DNA from: Acidithiobacillus ferruginosus
GTDB lineage: Bacteria; Pseudomonadota; Gammaproteobacteria; Acidithiobacillales; Acidithiobacillaceae
Length of the DNA stretch: 36,867 nucleotides
Assembly: GCF_018854495.1 (NCBI RefSeq)
Contig: NZ_JABBDR010000206.1
Coordinates: 1 to 36,867 of the forward strand
Reading direction: 5' to 3'
Both the position numbers and the translations under genes were made by a program. This document shows, piece by piece, positions 17,488-25,215 of this stretch; the stretch's first letter is position 1, and each line of letters opens with the position of its first letter. The notes under the pieces are model-generated. The model saw only the letters and a program-made list of their open reading frames with translations. It did not search any database and had not been told where the DNA came from.

Positions 17488-17517
17488 TTGGAAGCGACTC
17501 TAATTCTGGGGTAGGAT
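17488..17517 (+). promoter_or_regulatory. Candidate promoter before the small periplasmic protein
   Basis: TTGGAA (17488-17493) and TAGGAT (17512-17517) are 18 bases apart and lie 27 bases before the start codon at 17545. Sigma70-like, weak, judged by eye. Confidence 0.3.
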
Positions 17518-17544
17518 TACACGAGTGGTAAGGAGGTGCATGCG

Positions 17545-17880
17545 ATGCATGGACACAAGGTGGTGACGAACAACAGCCTCAAGGCAAAGATGGTAAACGC
17601 AGTGATTCCGGCGTACGCCTGCGTATTTCTGGTTTCGCTCCTGTCCCCGGACACTGCATATGCAGAAAATACAGGTCTCAAACAAGGAGCCGAGCAGGCG
17701 GGCCAGACAGTTGGTTCAACCGTCCACAAGATCGGCCAGGCGGGAAAGGCGGTGGGGCTTGGCATCGCCCATGAGGCGGTGGATATCGGTCACGCGGTGA
17801 AGGCAGGAGCCATCGGATTTTGGGAAGCAGCCAAGGGGAATAAGCCATCCGTTACAGGAAGTACAAGGAGTCAAAAATAA
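17545..17880 (+). CDS. Small periplasmic glycine/alanine-rich helical protein
   Basis: A 111-residue protein with a signal peptide (hydrophobic run VIPAYACVFLVSLL, probable cleavage after AYA) and a mature part of about 70 residues. This is built of short amphipathic turns rich in Gly, Ala, Lys and His: GLKQGAEQAGQTVGSTVHKI, GQAGKAVGLGIAHEAVDIG, HAVKAGAIGFWEAAKG. The loose 11-residue periodicity recalls apolipoprotein- or LEA-like helices that lie on membranes. AAGGAGG, eight bases upstream, makes the ATG at 17545 the start rather than the GTG at 17536. It sits just ahead of the pigment cluster in the same direction, 150 bases before the first membrane protein gene. I do not recognise the family. 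Confidence 0.7.
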   Translation: MHGHKVVTNNSLKAKMVNAVIPAYACVFLVSLLSPDTAYAENTGLKQGAEQAGQTVGSTVHKIGQAGKAVGLGIAHEAVDIGHAVKAGAIGFWEAAKGNKPSVTGSTRSQK

Positions 17881-18030
17881 CAGCTTCAAGATAGATCCGG
17901 CTCCGGGTTGCGCTTCATCCATTTCCCTGGGAAATACCTCCATTGAGCAGCCAACAACCAAATTCAAAAAACCAATAACGGCAGATTCTGGTAGCGAACA
18001 TTTATTTTTACGATGGAGAAGGCAAGATAG

Positions 18031-18771
18031 GTGAAACTTCTGCGCAACCAAACCGTTAAACTATTTTGTCGGAACTTGACAACCAGCAGGTTGGCAAAGT
18101 ACGGGGGCGTAGCGCTCTCCTTATTTATTTTTGTCGGCTACCAAATACTCACTTACCGGGGGATCTCTTCGACCCACCCGGGTGGATTGGTAGTCGTGTC
18201 CGCCTTCGCACCCGTCATTATTGTTTTTTTATTTATATCGTGGCGCATGCGTTACAGAGTTATCGGCCTCGCCTCTATCATTGCTGGATGTATAGCATTG
18301 TGGCATTACCAAACCATCCTTGTGCACTACTTAAACTGGACGTACCTGATTCAAAGGAGTGGCATTTTCGCACTACTGGCTATGGTATTCGGTGTCACCT
18401 TGCTTCCCGGGCGCATCCCCATGATATCGCGAATTGCCGACCTGGTTCATGGGCCTCTGAGCGAACAGGTGGCACGCTATACTCGACATGTGACAACGGC
18501 CTGGACATTTCTCTTCGCCACAATGACAGCCCTGCCCCCGATTATTTTTATATTTTCGCCACATCATTTATTATTTCTATTGACTAATACCATTTCCCTG
18601 ACGCTGGTGGCATCCATGTTGTTTGTTGAGTACATCGTTCGCTGTTGCACCATCCCTGCAGGGGAGCGTTCCGGAATGGTGGAAGGACTTCGTGCCTATT
18701 TCCATTATTCCGGCAAGAGCGCGATGAGCAAACAGCAATCGCGCAATAACAAACCCAGTCCACTACGGTAA
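18031..18771 (+). CDS. Membrane protein of the aryl-polyene cluster (COG4648-like)
   Basis: A 246-residue integral membrane protein with about six hydrophobic helices (roughly 24-42, 52-70, 77-95, 106-124, 155-177 and 180-200) and a basic C-terminal tail. The segment GVTLLPGRIPMISRIADLVHGPLSEQVARYTRHVTTAWTFLF resembles the uncharacterised membrane proteins that sit at the start of xanthomonadin and aryl-polyene operons. Their role is unknown. A GTG start at 18031 is supported by GGAGAAGG eight bases upstream. The next gene, the acyl ligase, begins 27 bases after its stop. The DNA here is more AT-rich than the metabolic genes to the left. Confidence 0.75.
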   Translation: MKLLRNQTVKLFCRNLTTSRLAKYGGVALSLFIFVGYQILTYRGISSTHPGGLVVVSAFAPVIIVFLFISWRMRYRVIGLASIIAGCIALWHYQTILVHYLNWTYLIQRSGIFALLAMVFGVTLLPGRIPMISRIADLVHGPLSEQVARYTRHVTTAWTFLFATMTALPPIIFIFSPHHLLFLLTNTISLTLVASMLFVEYIVRCCTIPAGERSGMVEGLRAYFHYSGKSAMSKQQSRNNKPSPLR

Positions 18772-18798
18772 TATTCAGTCAATGGGCAACCTCCGGCC

Positions 18799-20160
18799 AT
18801 GAACCGCCTCCCCTTGATGACCCATCAATCCGCGAGCGATATCGTAGCATTTCGTCATGGCGAAGCGATTACCGTGCATCAATTCTTAGCAGATGTAGCA
18901 CAGCTTCGTGCCATACTTCTTCCCGGGAAACATGTTCTTAACGTTTGCCGTGACCGTTACCGCTTCATGGTAGGTCTTGCCGCGGCCATGACTGCCAACA
19001 AAATAAGTCTGTTGCCGTCTACATATACACACGAAACCATCAGCCAGATGGTCCGCTTCGCTCCGGATGTGTTTTGCCTCAGCGATGGTGATAACGATAT
19101 AGATCTACCTCAACTTTCCTTACCTGAAGGACCTCCCGTACCGGCGGCAAATCACAATCTGCCGATCCCCCTCCTTCCGGAAACCCTACCGGTAAGTTAT
19201 GTATTCACTTCCGGATCCACCGGAAGCCCGGTTCCCCATCTGAAAACCTGGGGCGCGCTGGTAGGAAGCGTCCGCGCCGAAGCCCAGCGTCTGGGCTTAC
19301 TTGATGGCCGTACACATGCGGTGCTTGGTACCGTTCCACCACAGCATATGTACGGCTTCGAATCAACCATACTGATCGTTTTACAATGTGGAGGTGCCCT
19401 CAGTGCGCCTCAATATTTTTACCCTGCGGATATTTGCGCTGAACTTTCATTGCTGCCACGCCCACGATTGCTGGTGAGCACGCCAATTCACCTCCGCGCC
19501 TTACTGGGTATGGGTTCTCCTTTGCCACCTGCCGACTTGCTGATTTCCGCTACGGCTCCATTGACCCGAGACCTGGCAAGAGAGGCGGAAACCTGCTTCG
19601 ATGCCCCTCTGCAGGAAATCTACGGATCCACTGAAACGGGCCAGATTGCCACCCGGCGCAGTGCAGAAACCGATGAATGGTCGTTATTGCCAGAACTGCG
19701 CTTGACGTCGCAACTTGGGCGCGTGTGGGCAAGCGGTGGCCATGTGGAACAAGCAACGGAACTCAGCGACAGACTGGAGATTATTAACGATGAGCGTTTT
19801 CTTCTTCATGGTCGAACTGCTGACCTTGTCAATATAGCGGGCAAACGCAGCTCTCTGGCTTATCTAAACCATCAGCTCAATTCCATCCCAGAGGTACAAG
19901 ATGGTATATTTTTTATGCCCGACGACGGTGCGGCGGGCAGCGTAAAGCGCTTGATCGCATTTGTTGTGGCACCCGGAGTAGATGCTCATTCGATTTACGC
20001 CAAGCTGCGTGAGCGCATCGATCCGGCATTTCTTCCCCGGCCATTACAGATTGTGGATGCGCTACCGCGTAATAATACCGGAAAATTACCGCGTGAAGCG
20101 CTTCAGCTGCTGGTCACGGCGCTCCATCATAAAGAGGAGAACAATCCTGGCACACCATGA
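18799..20160 (+). CDS. Aryl/acyl-ACP ligase (XanA2/ApeH-like)
   Basis: A 453-residue member of the ANL adenylating superfamily, shorter than usual acyl-CoA ligases (about 500-550). The phosphate-binding loop is TSGSTGSPVPHLK (137-149), the A5 motif YGSTETG is at 275-281, and the catalytic C-terminal Lys is in NNTGKLPR (Lys429). By analogy with XanA2 and ApeH it would adenylate a hydroxybenzoate or hydroxycinnamate starter and load it on the acyl carrier protein, starting polyene synthesis. With a XanB2-like chorismatase in the same cluster and no tyrosine ammonia-lyase seen, hydroxybenzoate is the likely substrate. The ribosome binding site before 18799 is weak; ATG at 18817 is an alternative. 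It overlaps the next gene. Confidence 0.85.
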   Translation: MNRLPLMTHQSASDIVAFRHGEAITVHQFLADVAQLRAILLPGKHVLNVCRDRYRFMVGLAAAMTANKISLLPSTYTHETISQMVRFAPDVFCLSDGDNDIDLPQLSLPEGPPVPAANHNLPIPLLPETLPVSYVFTSGSTGSPVPHLKTWGALVGSVRAEAQRLGLLDGRTHAVLGTVPPQHMYGFESTILIVLQCGGALSAPQYFYPADICAELSLLPRPRLLVSTPIHLRALLGMGSPLPPADLLISATAPLTRDLAREAETCFDAPLQEIYGSTETGQIATRRSAETDEWSLLPELRLTSQLGRVWASGGHVEQATELSDRLEIINDERFLLHGRTADLVNIAGKRSSLAYLNHQLNSIPEVQDGIFFMPDDGAAGSVKRLIAFVVAPGVDAHSIYAKLRERIDPAFLPRPLQIVDALPRNNTGKLPREALQLLVTALHHKEENNPGTP

Positions 20161-20467
20161 AGTTTTCTTCAGCATCCCGGCGCAACATCCGGTCTTCGCT
20201 GGCCATTTCCCGGGGCACCCCATCGTTCCCGGCGTAATGCTTATTGACGAGGTCATTCATACGGTGGAGTCTACGACTGGGCAAGCGATGATGACAGGAG
20301 GCCATATTACCATGGCCAAATTTTACAGCCCTGCATCCCCCGGGGAAGTGCTGACACTATGTTTCGATACGAGAGCAGATGCGTCCATCGCCTTTGAGAT
20401 CCACGCGAACAACCGCAGGATAGCCGCTGGTGATCTATCTCCTGCCGCAAAGACCTCAACCTGCTGA
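20147..20467 (+). CDS. ApeI-like hotdog 3-hydroxyacyl-ACP dehydratase
   Basis: A hotdog-fold protein of about 106 residues. The FabZ/FabA-type signature HPVFAGHFPGHPIVPGVMLIDEV is clear, with the catalytic His in GHFPG and the acidic residue in IDEV. It would remove water from 3-hydroxyacyl-ACP in each polyene extension round. No ATG, GTG or TTG suits the start. The open frame reaches back to an ATG at 19982, but this lies deep in the ligase gene and would add about 55 unrelated residues. CTG at 20147 has GGAG seven bases upstream and puts the start 10 residues before the conserved FFSIPAQHP, so I use it; ATC at 20144 is an alternative. The gene overlaps the ligase by 14 bases and the next gene by one base. 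Confidence 0.8.
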   Translation: MAHHEVFFSIPAQHPVFAGHFPGHPIVPGVMLIDEVIHTVESTTGQAMMTGGHITMAKFYSPASPGEVLTLCFDTRADASIAFEIHANNRRIAAGDLSPAAKTSTC

Positions 20468-21387
20468 TGCTCCCCACAGACCAGGCGTCCATACCCCCTA
20501 ACCAGCCGTCCTGGGCACAGTATCCGGAGCGCGGAAGCATGGCCATGCTACGGGTAATCACCTGGATTTCCATGAAGCTAGGCCGCCGCCAGGCCCGGGT
20601 CATATTGCATCTGATCGCCGGATATTTTCTCTTGTTTGCGCCAACGGCCAGACGATCATCTCGAGCGTACCTCACGCGGGTGTTCGGCCAACCCGCCCAT
20701 ATCTGGCAAATATATCGTCATTTTCTAACGTTCTCCGCAACGATCCATGATCGCATTGATCTGCTCAACAATCGTTTCGATCTCTTTGACATACATGTAC
20801 ACCAGCCAGAGGCTATCGCCACGGCCGTTGCCGCCGGACAAGGGGTATTGCTTCTTGGGGCACATCTCGGCAGTTTTGAGGTGCTAAGGGGCGTTGGCCA
20901 GCAGCACCCTGGTCCCCGCGTGGTCATGGTGATGTATGAGCAAAACGCCCAGCGTTTAAATGCGATGCTTTCAGCCATCAATCCGATGGCCGAACAAAAT
21001 ATCATACCCCCTGGCCGTATGGATTCGATGATCCGCGTTCAAGAAGAACTGGAAAACGGCGCATTGGTTGGTCTGTTGGGTGATCGCTCTTTTGGTAAGG
21101 AGAAGGTGCAGTCCATCACCTTTCTGGGCAAGCCCGCCCTTTGGCCCAGCGGGCCCTTCCGGATGGCGGTGATCTTGCGCAGACCGATTTTCTTTATGGT
21201 CGGGCTGCATACCGGGCCGGGGAAATATGAAATTTTTCTTGAACAATTGGCTGATTTCACTGAGGTCGAACGAGACGAGCGGGAAGCAGTCGTGCATCGG
21301 GCGATGGAAAAGTACGTCAGCCTGTTGGATAAGTACTGTCATATGGCACCTTATAACTGGTTTAATTTTTTTGACTTCTGGCAATAA
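20467..21387 (+). CDS. LpxL/HtrB-family acyltransferase
   Basis: A 306-residue protein of the lipid A lauroyl-acyltransferase family. One N-terminal hydrophobic segment (about 43-60) anchors it to the inner membrane; the catalytic HxxxxE motif is GAHLGSFE (His133, Glu138), followed by GDRSFG and the conserved W-P-S-G-P segment (ALWPSGPFRMAV). Such genes occur in aryl-polyene and xanthomonadin clusters, where they are thought to transfer the ACP-bound polyene, or a fatty acid, onto a lipid carrier. That role is inferred here. Its ATG overlaps the stop of the dehydratase gene (TGATG), so it is translationally coupled. The LolA-like gene follows after 17 bases. Confidence 0.85.
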   Translation: MLPTDQASIPPNQPSWAQYPERGSMAMLRVITWISMKLGRRQARVILHLIAGYFLLFAPTARRSSRAYLTRVFGQPAHIWQIYRHFLTFSATIHDRIDLLNNRFDLFDIHVHQPEAIATAVAAGQGVLLLGAHLGSFEVLRGVGQQHPGPRVVMVMYEQNAQRLNAMLSAINPMAEQNIIPPGRMDSMIRVQEELENGALVGLLGDRSFGKEKVQSITFLGKPALWPSGPFRMAVILRRPIFFMVGLHTGPGKYEIFLEQLADFTEVERDEREAVVHRAMEKYVSLLDKYCHMAPYNWFNFFDFWQ

Positions 21388-21404
21388 GGTTAGGGAGTAG
21401 TCTG

Positions 21405-22118
21405 ATGGCCATATCTAAAGTGCTCCGGCAACTGCTGGATACCCGGCTAGGAATACTCGTGGCGCACCTGGAAAAGAGCTTTCTCAAGGACCAGGTGGTG
21501 GCACGCAGTACACCCCCACTCGCCGCAGCTTCTGGCCGGACCTCCTTCCATTCCGGGGCGGCGATCCTGCTGATGCTCCTGGGCCTAAGTACGATGCTGA
21601 CGGCTGCAGCTCAGGCATCGGAATGGAATATCGATCATCTGATGCAGTCCTTGGCACATACCAAACCCGGTCGCGCCACATTCGTCGAGAAAAAATTCCT
21701 GACCATGCTGGAAAAACCCATAGAATCATCCGGTAGACTGCGTTTCATAGCCCCGGACAGCTTGGAGATGCACACCCTCAAGCCAAAAAATGAGGTTATG
21801 CTCATACAAGGTGACGTGCTCACCATCGACCACCAGGATATCCACCTGCAGGATCATCCGGAATTACTGGCATTTATCGATAGCATACGTGGCACATTGA
21901 CCGGGAACCAGCAGATGCTGGAGCAATTCTTTCGTCTTTCCTTGAGCGGCAGCGAGGGCAACTGGACCCTGACGATGCTGCCCAGACAAAAAAAGTTGGC
22001 GGATCTGGTTCAATATATTCAGGTCAACGGTAGCAACAATACGGTAACCAGCATCGAAACATTGAAAACGAATCGCGATCGTTCCCTGATCACCATCACC
22101 AAATCACCTACGCCGTGA
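21405..22118 (+). CDS. LolA-like outer-membrane lipid carrier
   Basis: A protein of 237 residues. After an unusual N-terminal stretch of about 50 residues comes a hydrophobic signal (AAILLMLLGLSTMLTAAAQAS, cleavage after QAS), then a domain of about 170 residues with the LolA pattern: ATFVEKKFLTMLEKPIESSGRLRFIAPDSLEM and WTLTMLPRQKKLADLVQYIQV. LolA-type proteins ferry lipids through the periplasm; the pairing with an MMPL exporter is typical of aryl-polyene clusters. AGGGAG nine bases upstream supports the ATG at 21405, so the long cytoplasmic-looking extension seems real; starts nearer the signal (for example ATG at 21570) lack a comparable site. Its stop overlaps the start of the exporter gene (GTGA). 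Confidence 0.8.
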   Translation: MAISKVLRQLLDTRLGILVAHLEKSFLKDQVVARSTPPLAAASGRTSFHSGAAILLMLLGLSTMLTAAAQASEWNIDHLMQSLAHTKPGRATFVEKKFLTMLEKPIESSGRLRFIAPDSLEMHTLKPKNEVMLIQGDVLTIDHQDIHLQDHPELLAFIDSIRGTLTGNQQMLEQFFRLSLSGSEGNWTLTMLPRQKKLADLVQYIQVNGSNNTVTSIETLKTNRDRSLITITKSPTP

Positions 22119-24469
22119 GGAAAAACCGCGTTTTCATCATTGCAACATGGCTGGCTATTTTGCTTGTCGGTGGCTTATTGATCAGCACCACCAAATTCAC
22201 AGCAAATCTTTCGGAATTCCTGCCGCGGTCACCCACCACGCAGCAGGCGATTCTGAACGAACAATTACGTCAGGGCATTCTATCACGCCAAATCATGATC
22301 AGCATTGATGGCGGTGATGCTGCCATACGCGCCAAGCTCTCCAATGAGCTGGTCCGGAAGCTTCAGGGTAACACCGCATTTTTGTCCATCAACAATGGCA
22401 GCAGCAATGGTGATACCAGAATATTTCATTATATTTTTTCTCATCGTTATTTGTTGAGCCCCACCGTCAACCCGACACTTTTTACAGTTGCCGGACTGCA
22501 CAACGCCATTGCCGATTCCATCGATATGTTGGCCACTCCTGGTGGAGAGATGGTTCAGTCGCTGCTCCCTAGTGATCCTACCGGGGCGACTGTGCAGATG
22601 ATCCAGTCCATGGGAAGCGGGGCGAGACCGGTGACCCGCGACGGAGTGTGGTCCTCGCGTTCCGGCAAAAGTGCCTTGATATTGGCGCAAACCCGAGCTT
22701 CCGGTTCCGCTATAAATGCCCAGCAGGCAGCGATCAACGACATACAGACGGCATTCGCCGTTGCGAAGTCGGAAGCGGGGTCCGTAGCCGCGAACACTAC
22801 CTTGATGATGACCGGCGTCGGGGTGATTTCGGTGGCCTCCCGCGACGCCATCGTCCATGCAGCCGAGTGGATGTCCACCATCAGTATAACCCTTATAATT
22901 ATACTGCTATTGCTCGTATACCGCTCCGGTATCGTGCTTATTCTGGGTCTCATACCAGTATTTTCCGGGGTAATCGTCGGAATTTCCGCAGTAGCGCTTG
23001 GCTTCTCTGTTGTCTACGATATCACTCTGGGGTTTGGAACGGCGTTAATTGGCGAAGCGGTAGATTATTCCATTTATTTTTTTGTGCAGTCCGGACAATC
23101 TGCAACAGGAAGTGAAGAGTGGATACGCAACTACTGGCCGACCATCAGATTAGGGGTACTCACCTCGATCATCGGATTTGCCAGTCTGCTGTTTTCGAAT
23201 TTGCCGGGGCTGGCACAACTCGGCCTTTATGCAATTGCCGGGCTTCTCACTGCGGCAATTGTTACCAGGCTGGTATTACCAACTCTGCTACCCGGCAATT
23301 TTAAATCACGGGATTTAAGCAGTATTGGCGAACATCTGCTTCGCTTGACACGAACCCTTTCCACCTTGCGGCCTGGCGTCGTGTTGCTACTGATAGCGGC
23401 GAGCGCCGTCCTCGTCAGCCATCGCGACAAGATTTGGAACTACGACCTGTCTGCGCTGAGCCCCGTTCCGGCAGCAGCGCAACGACTCTATACGCAAATG
23501 CGCACCGACCTGGGTGTATCCGAGAGCGGTTATCTGGTCGTCGTTTCTGCACCCACCGTCAACGCTACGTTGGCGGTGGCCGAAAAGACCGGCAATGCGC
23601 TACAGGGGTTGGTAGAAGATCACGTCATTGCCGGCTATGAGAGTCCCGCCCGGTACCTGCCGAGCGTCACCTTGCAACAGGAGCGGCAAGCGGCGATCCC
23701 GCCAAAAGACGTGCTGGAAATGCGTTTGCGTGAAGCCCTGCTTGGTCTACCGGTAAAAGCTTCGCTGTTCACGCCGTTCATCAAGGAATCGGAGGCGCAG
23801 CGCACGCTCACGCCCCTAACCCTTGCCGACCTGCGCGGCACCAGTATCGGGATGGTGGTAAACAGCATGCTTATCCGCCACGGCAACGGATGGGACGCCA
23901 TTCTACCGCTCAAAGCACCGGCTTCAGGCATAGTGGACGCGCAGCGCGTGCGTGCCAGCCTTGCCCGGCACCATATCCCGGGTGCCATGCTCATCGACTT
24001 GTCCGGCACATCGAATCAATTGTATAAAAGTTATCTGATAAATGGGATTAAGCTGTCGTTATCCGGTGTCGCTTTCATTGCCTTGCTGTTATTGTTCGTA
24101 TTGCGCTCCCCGGTGCGCGTCATCAGGATACTGCTACCGTTGATTGCGGCCGTCCTGACCGTATCCGCCGGACTTGTCTTGCTCGGTTATGAACTAAATA
24201 TTATGAATCTGATCGGACTGATGCTGATTGTCGCCGTCGGATCAAACTACGCACTCTTTTTTGACCAGGGCGACAGGCAGGTCCACGGGGAGATCGCGCC
24301 GCGTACGCTTGCCTCTCTGGTCATCGCCAACATCACCACCATCATGGGATTTGGGCCACTCGCTTTTTCCGGGGTTCCAGTACTGCAGGCCATCGGTGCC
24401 GCCGTCGCGCCGGGCGTTGTTCTGGCGTTGTTATTCTCTGCCAGTTTTTCCCCACACACGACCGTTTGA
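22115..24469 (+). CDS. MMPL/RND-family exporter
   Basis: A 784-residue protein with two halves, each with one N-terminal helix, a periplasmic loop and a five-helix block (12 helices in all). Typical membrane motifs are TLGFGTALIGEAVDYSIYFF in the first half and LIGLMLIVAVGSNYALFFDQ in the second; the acidic and Tyr residues there match the proton relay region of MMPL proteins. The family exports lipids and lipid-linked products; in aryl-polyene clusters the MMPL protein is the proposed pigment exporter. It is translated from a GTG at 22115 that overlaps the LolA-like stop. It is the last gene of the first + strand block; 72 bases later a convergent ACP gene ends. Confidence 0.88.
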   Translation: MRKNRVFIIATWLAILLVGGLLISTTKFTANLSEFLPRSPTTQQAILNEQLRQGILSRQIMISIDGGDAAIRAKLSNELVRKLQGNTAFLSINNGSSNGDTRIFHYIFSHRYLLSPTVNPTLFTVAGLHNAIADSIDMLATPGGEMVQSLLPSDPTGATVQMIQSMGSGARPVTRDGVWSSRSGKSALILAQTRASGSAINAQQAAINDIQTAFAVAKSEAGSVAANTTLMMTGVGVISVASRDAIVHAAEWMSTISITLIIILLLLVYRSGIVLILGLIPVFSGVIVGISAVALGFSVVYDITLGFGTALIGEAVDYSIYFFVQSGQSATGSEEWIRNYWPTIRLGVLTSIIGFASLLFSNLPGLAQLGLYAIAGLLTAAIVTRLVLPTLLPGNFKSRDLSSIGEHLLRLTRTLSTLRPGVVLLLIAASAVLVSHRDKIWNYDLSALSPVPAAAQRLYTQMRTDLGVSESGYLVVVSAPTVNATLAVAEKTGNALQGLVEDHVIAGYESPARYLPSVTLQQERQAAIPPKDVLEMRLREALLGLPVKASLFTPFIKESEAQRTLTPLTLADLRGTSIGMVVNSMLIRHGNGWDAILPLKAPASGIVDAQRVRASLARHHIPGAMLIDLSGTSNQLYKSYLINGIKLSLSGVAFIALLLLFVLRSPVRVIRILLPLIAAVLTVSAGLVLLGYELNIMNLIGLMLIVAVGSNYALFFDQGDRQVHGEIAPRTLASLVIANITTIMGFGPLAFSGVPVLQAIGAAVAPGVVLALLFSASFSPHTTV

Positions 24470-24541
24470 TCCCTAGCTTCCCAAAGCGCCCCGGACCAAC
24501 CGCCAGATGCTCCCGCTTACGGCGTGCGCAGAAAGGATTTT

Positions 24542-24808
24542 CTAGTTGGACCTATGCGCCTGCACATAAGTGCAGAGGTTGCGCAAACAACTAAATATTT
24601 CTACCTTGTTGTCGTTGTCGCTTGATATCATTAATCCGTATTTTTTTCCTATGACCATGGATATCTCCAGAATATCAATGGAATCAAGTCCCAATGTTCC
24701 ACCATATAATGGCGCTTCAGGATCAATGTCCTGCGGACCCACGGGGAGATTCAGTGCCGCTATTATTAAAGCACTTAACTCCAGTTCCTGGGGCGTAAGG
24801 CTGTACAT
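24542..24808 (-). CDS. Acyl carrier protein of the polyene cluster
   Basis: An 88-residue acyl carrier protein. The phosphopantetheine attachment site is Ser43 in GLDSIDILEIS, preceded by LTPQELELSALIIAALNLP and DIDPEAPLYGGTLG, which is close in style to the XanC/ApeF-type carriers of aryl-polyene clusters. It would carry the starter and the growing chain. GGAG ten bases upstream supports the ATG at 24808. It is the only ACP in the window, and the only gene of the synthesis core on the - strand between two + strand blocks. A weak promoter-like pair (TTGTGA and TAGAAT, 19 bases apart, at about 24958-24928 on the - strand) could drive it alone. No phosphopantetheinyl transferase gene was found. 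Confidence 0.88.
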   Translation of the reverse strand: MYSLTPQELELSALIIAALNLPVGPQDIDPEAPLYGGTLGLDSIDILEISMVIGKKYGLMISSDNDNKVEIFSCLRNLCTYVQAHRSN

Positions 24809-25151
24809 ATTTGATAGTCTCCATTGCTTTATGTTTAACCGCGCACCAGGTGACGATACGCCCTGGGCGATACGATCCAGCGCCTCCGGCAGGAGGACAG
24901 AGGTACCCGCCCGGTTCCATTTTTATCATTCTACCCCAGATTGCTACCTGGTTCACAATCGGTGGATACCGCCCCAAAGCGAGGTGGCCCCACCCACTCG
25001 CGCTGCCGTGCCCCCCTACGGGGCCACCGGCATGCGCTCGTATCGGGCCGTCGCAGCAAGGGTGCAACTTCGCCCGTGCCCTTGAGGGAGTGGCGCACCG
25101 CAAGGAAACCTACGCACCCCACCGTCCCTACAGGCAGCCACCGCGCTCGGT
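24809..25151. other. Divergent spacer without recognised gene
   Basis: About 340 bases between the divergent ACP and ketosynthase genes. Several frames are open because of high GC content, but none gives a recognisable protein or a good start. A candidate ACP promoter lies near 24928-24958 (- strand). The - strand just ahead of the ACP, about 24815-24920, reads LPEALDRIAQGVSSPGARL in one frame and may be the tail of a lost gene. Nothing else was found. Confidence 0.4.
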
Positions 25152-25180
25152 TTGACATTCATCGGTCGCCCAATCACAAT
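25152..25180 (+). promoter_or_regulatory. Sigma70-type promoter of the ketosynthase operon
   Basis: A perfect TTGACA (25152-25157), 17 bases, then CACAAT (25175-25180), 35 bases before the ketosynthase ATG. The best promoter-like match seen in the window; it would start the second + strand block. Confidence 0.55.
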
Positions 25181-25215
25181 GTCCATATCATCTATTATTA
25201 TGATTTATAAGACAC

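Noticed and set aside
19982..20146. Upstream ATG start for the dehydratase
   Set aside because: It would put about 55 residues of out-of-frame ligase sequence on a 106-residue hotdog protein; no family member has this.
24723..25158. Several overlapping open frames between the ACP and ketosynthase genes
   Set aside because: Arginine- and proline-rich translations typical of non-coding GC-rich DNA; no match or ribosome binding site.
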